Shown here in pieces: positions 6,528-6,734 of a stretch of 6,734 bases of DNA. Positions within the stretch are counted from its first letter, which is position 1, and every line of letters begins with the position of its first letter. The notes beneath the pieces are model-generated. The model searched no databases. It had not been told where the DNA came from and was given only the letters and a program-made list of their open reading frames with translations. The stretch covers positions 1 through 6,734 of the forward strand of contig JAKPQU010000051.1 of NCBI GenBank assembly GCA_029555925.1, written 5' to 3'. This stretch comes from Bacillota bacterium (lineage in GTDB: Bacteria > Eremiobacterota > SpSt-956 > JAKJGF01). The position numbers and the translations under genes are program-made.

Positions 6528-6544
6528 GTGACGCGTTACGCGAG
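6528..6544 (+). repeat. Heptamer repeat array, family A, two units
   Basis: Two units, GTGACGC (6528) and GTTACGC (6535), are followed by GAG, the same exit sequence as the array at 5806. This is the shortest plus-strand copy and lies about 70 bp downstream of the DJ-1 stop. Confidence 0.7.
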
Positions 6545-6681
6545 GATAATAGCTCTTGTAATAATTTGACGGATTTGTTTTTTACAGTCCCTTAGTACCG
6601 TAACAGGTAAAAGGGTATCCATAAAAAGCTTCTGCCTGGCAGGCTCTGGAGAAGAAAAATTCGTTTTTTCTATAGTATTAG

Positions 6682-6702
6682 AAATTAACCAGTGGTTAAT
6701 TT
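6682..6702. promoter_or_regulatory. Perfect 21-bp palindrome, possible operator
   Basis: Two 10-bp arms, AAATTAACCA and its exact reverse complement, flank a single central base. Symmetry of this length is rarely accidental in a window this size. It could bind a dimeric regulator of a gene to the right of the window, or act as a weak transcript hairpin. No adjacent gene is visible, so the target is unknown. Confidence 0.4.
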
Positions 6703-6734
6703 ATTGTCTGTAAAACAAATTAAATAAGGCAAAT

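Noticed and set aside
6653..6671. A-rich/T-rich hairpin with a TTCG loop as a terminator for the DJ-1 gene
   Set aside because: The stem is almost only A:T pairs, lies nearly 200 bp after the stop codon and lacks a clean T-run after the stem.

Overview
This is an AT-rich bacterial window (by eye about 35-40% G+C) with many ATA and AGA codons and strong GGAG-type ribosome binding sites. One predicted secreted lipoprotein and a large cytoplasmic GH57/DUF3536-type protein fit a diderm environmental bacterium. Nothing here fixes the phylum. I see no rRNA, tRNA, transposase, phage or CRISPR signal.

The layout is four genes in two divergent blocks. On the minus strand, reading from about 5440 down to 207, come a small TPR lipoprotein (5148-5438), a TPR-containing protein of unknown function (4578-5141) and a giant 1403-residue protein (207-4418). 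The first two genes are 6 bp apart and look translationally coupled. The giant gene follows after 159 bp that hold an inverted pair of repeats, so its membership in the same transcript is uncertain. On the plus strand a single DJ-1/PfpI family gene (5892-6458) is read away from this block. A 453-bp divergent intergenic region separates the two blocks.

The most notable gene is the giant one. Its N-terminal half is a GH57-type glycoside hydrolase followed by a DUF3536-like helical region. Its C-terminal quarter is a peptidase S51 (peptidase E/cyanophycinase-like) domain that keeps the GxSAGA nucleophile elbow and a downstream His. About 400 residues between them are unassigned. Putting a predicted carbohydrate-active domain and a serine peptidase/amidohydrolase-like domain on one chain is unusual and suggests a substrate with both glycan and peptide (or amide) parts. 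That is inference.

All intergenic spaces carry short heptamer-based repeats. Family A has the unit G(C/A)(G/A/T)T(T/C)AC, appears as six short arrays in both orientations, often as hairpins, and is CpG-rich in an AT-rich background. Family B has the unit G(C/G/T)T(C/A)ACT and is one array at 167-218 that runs into the 3' end of the giant gene and supplies its last three codons and stop. Regions 1-166 and 6459-6734 contain no gene I can support. The latter holds one heptamer array and a perfect 21-bp palindrome.
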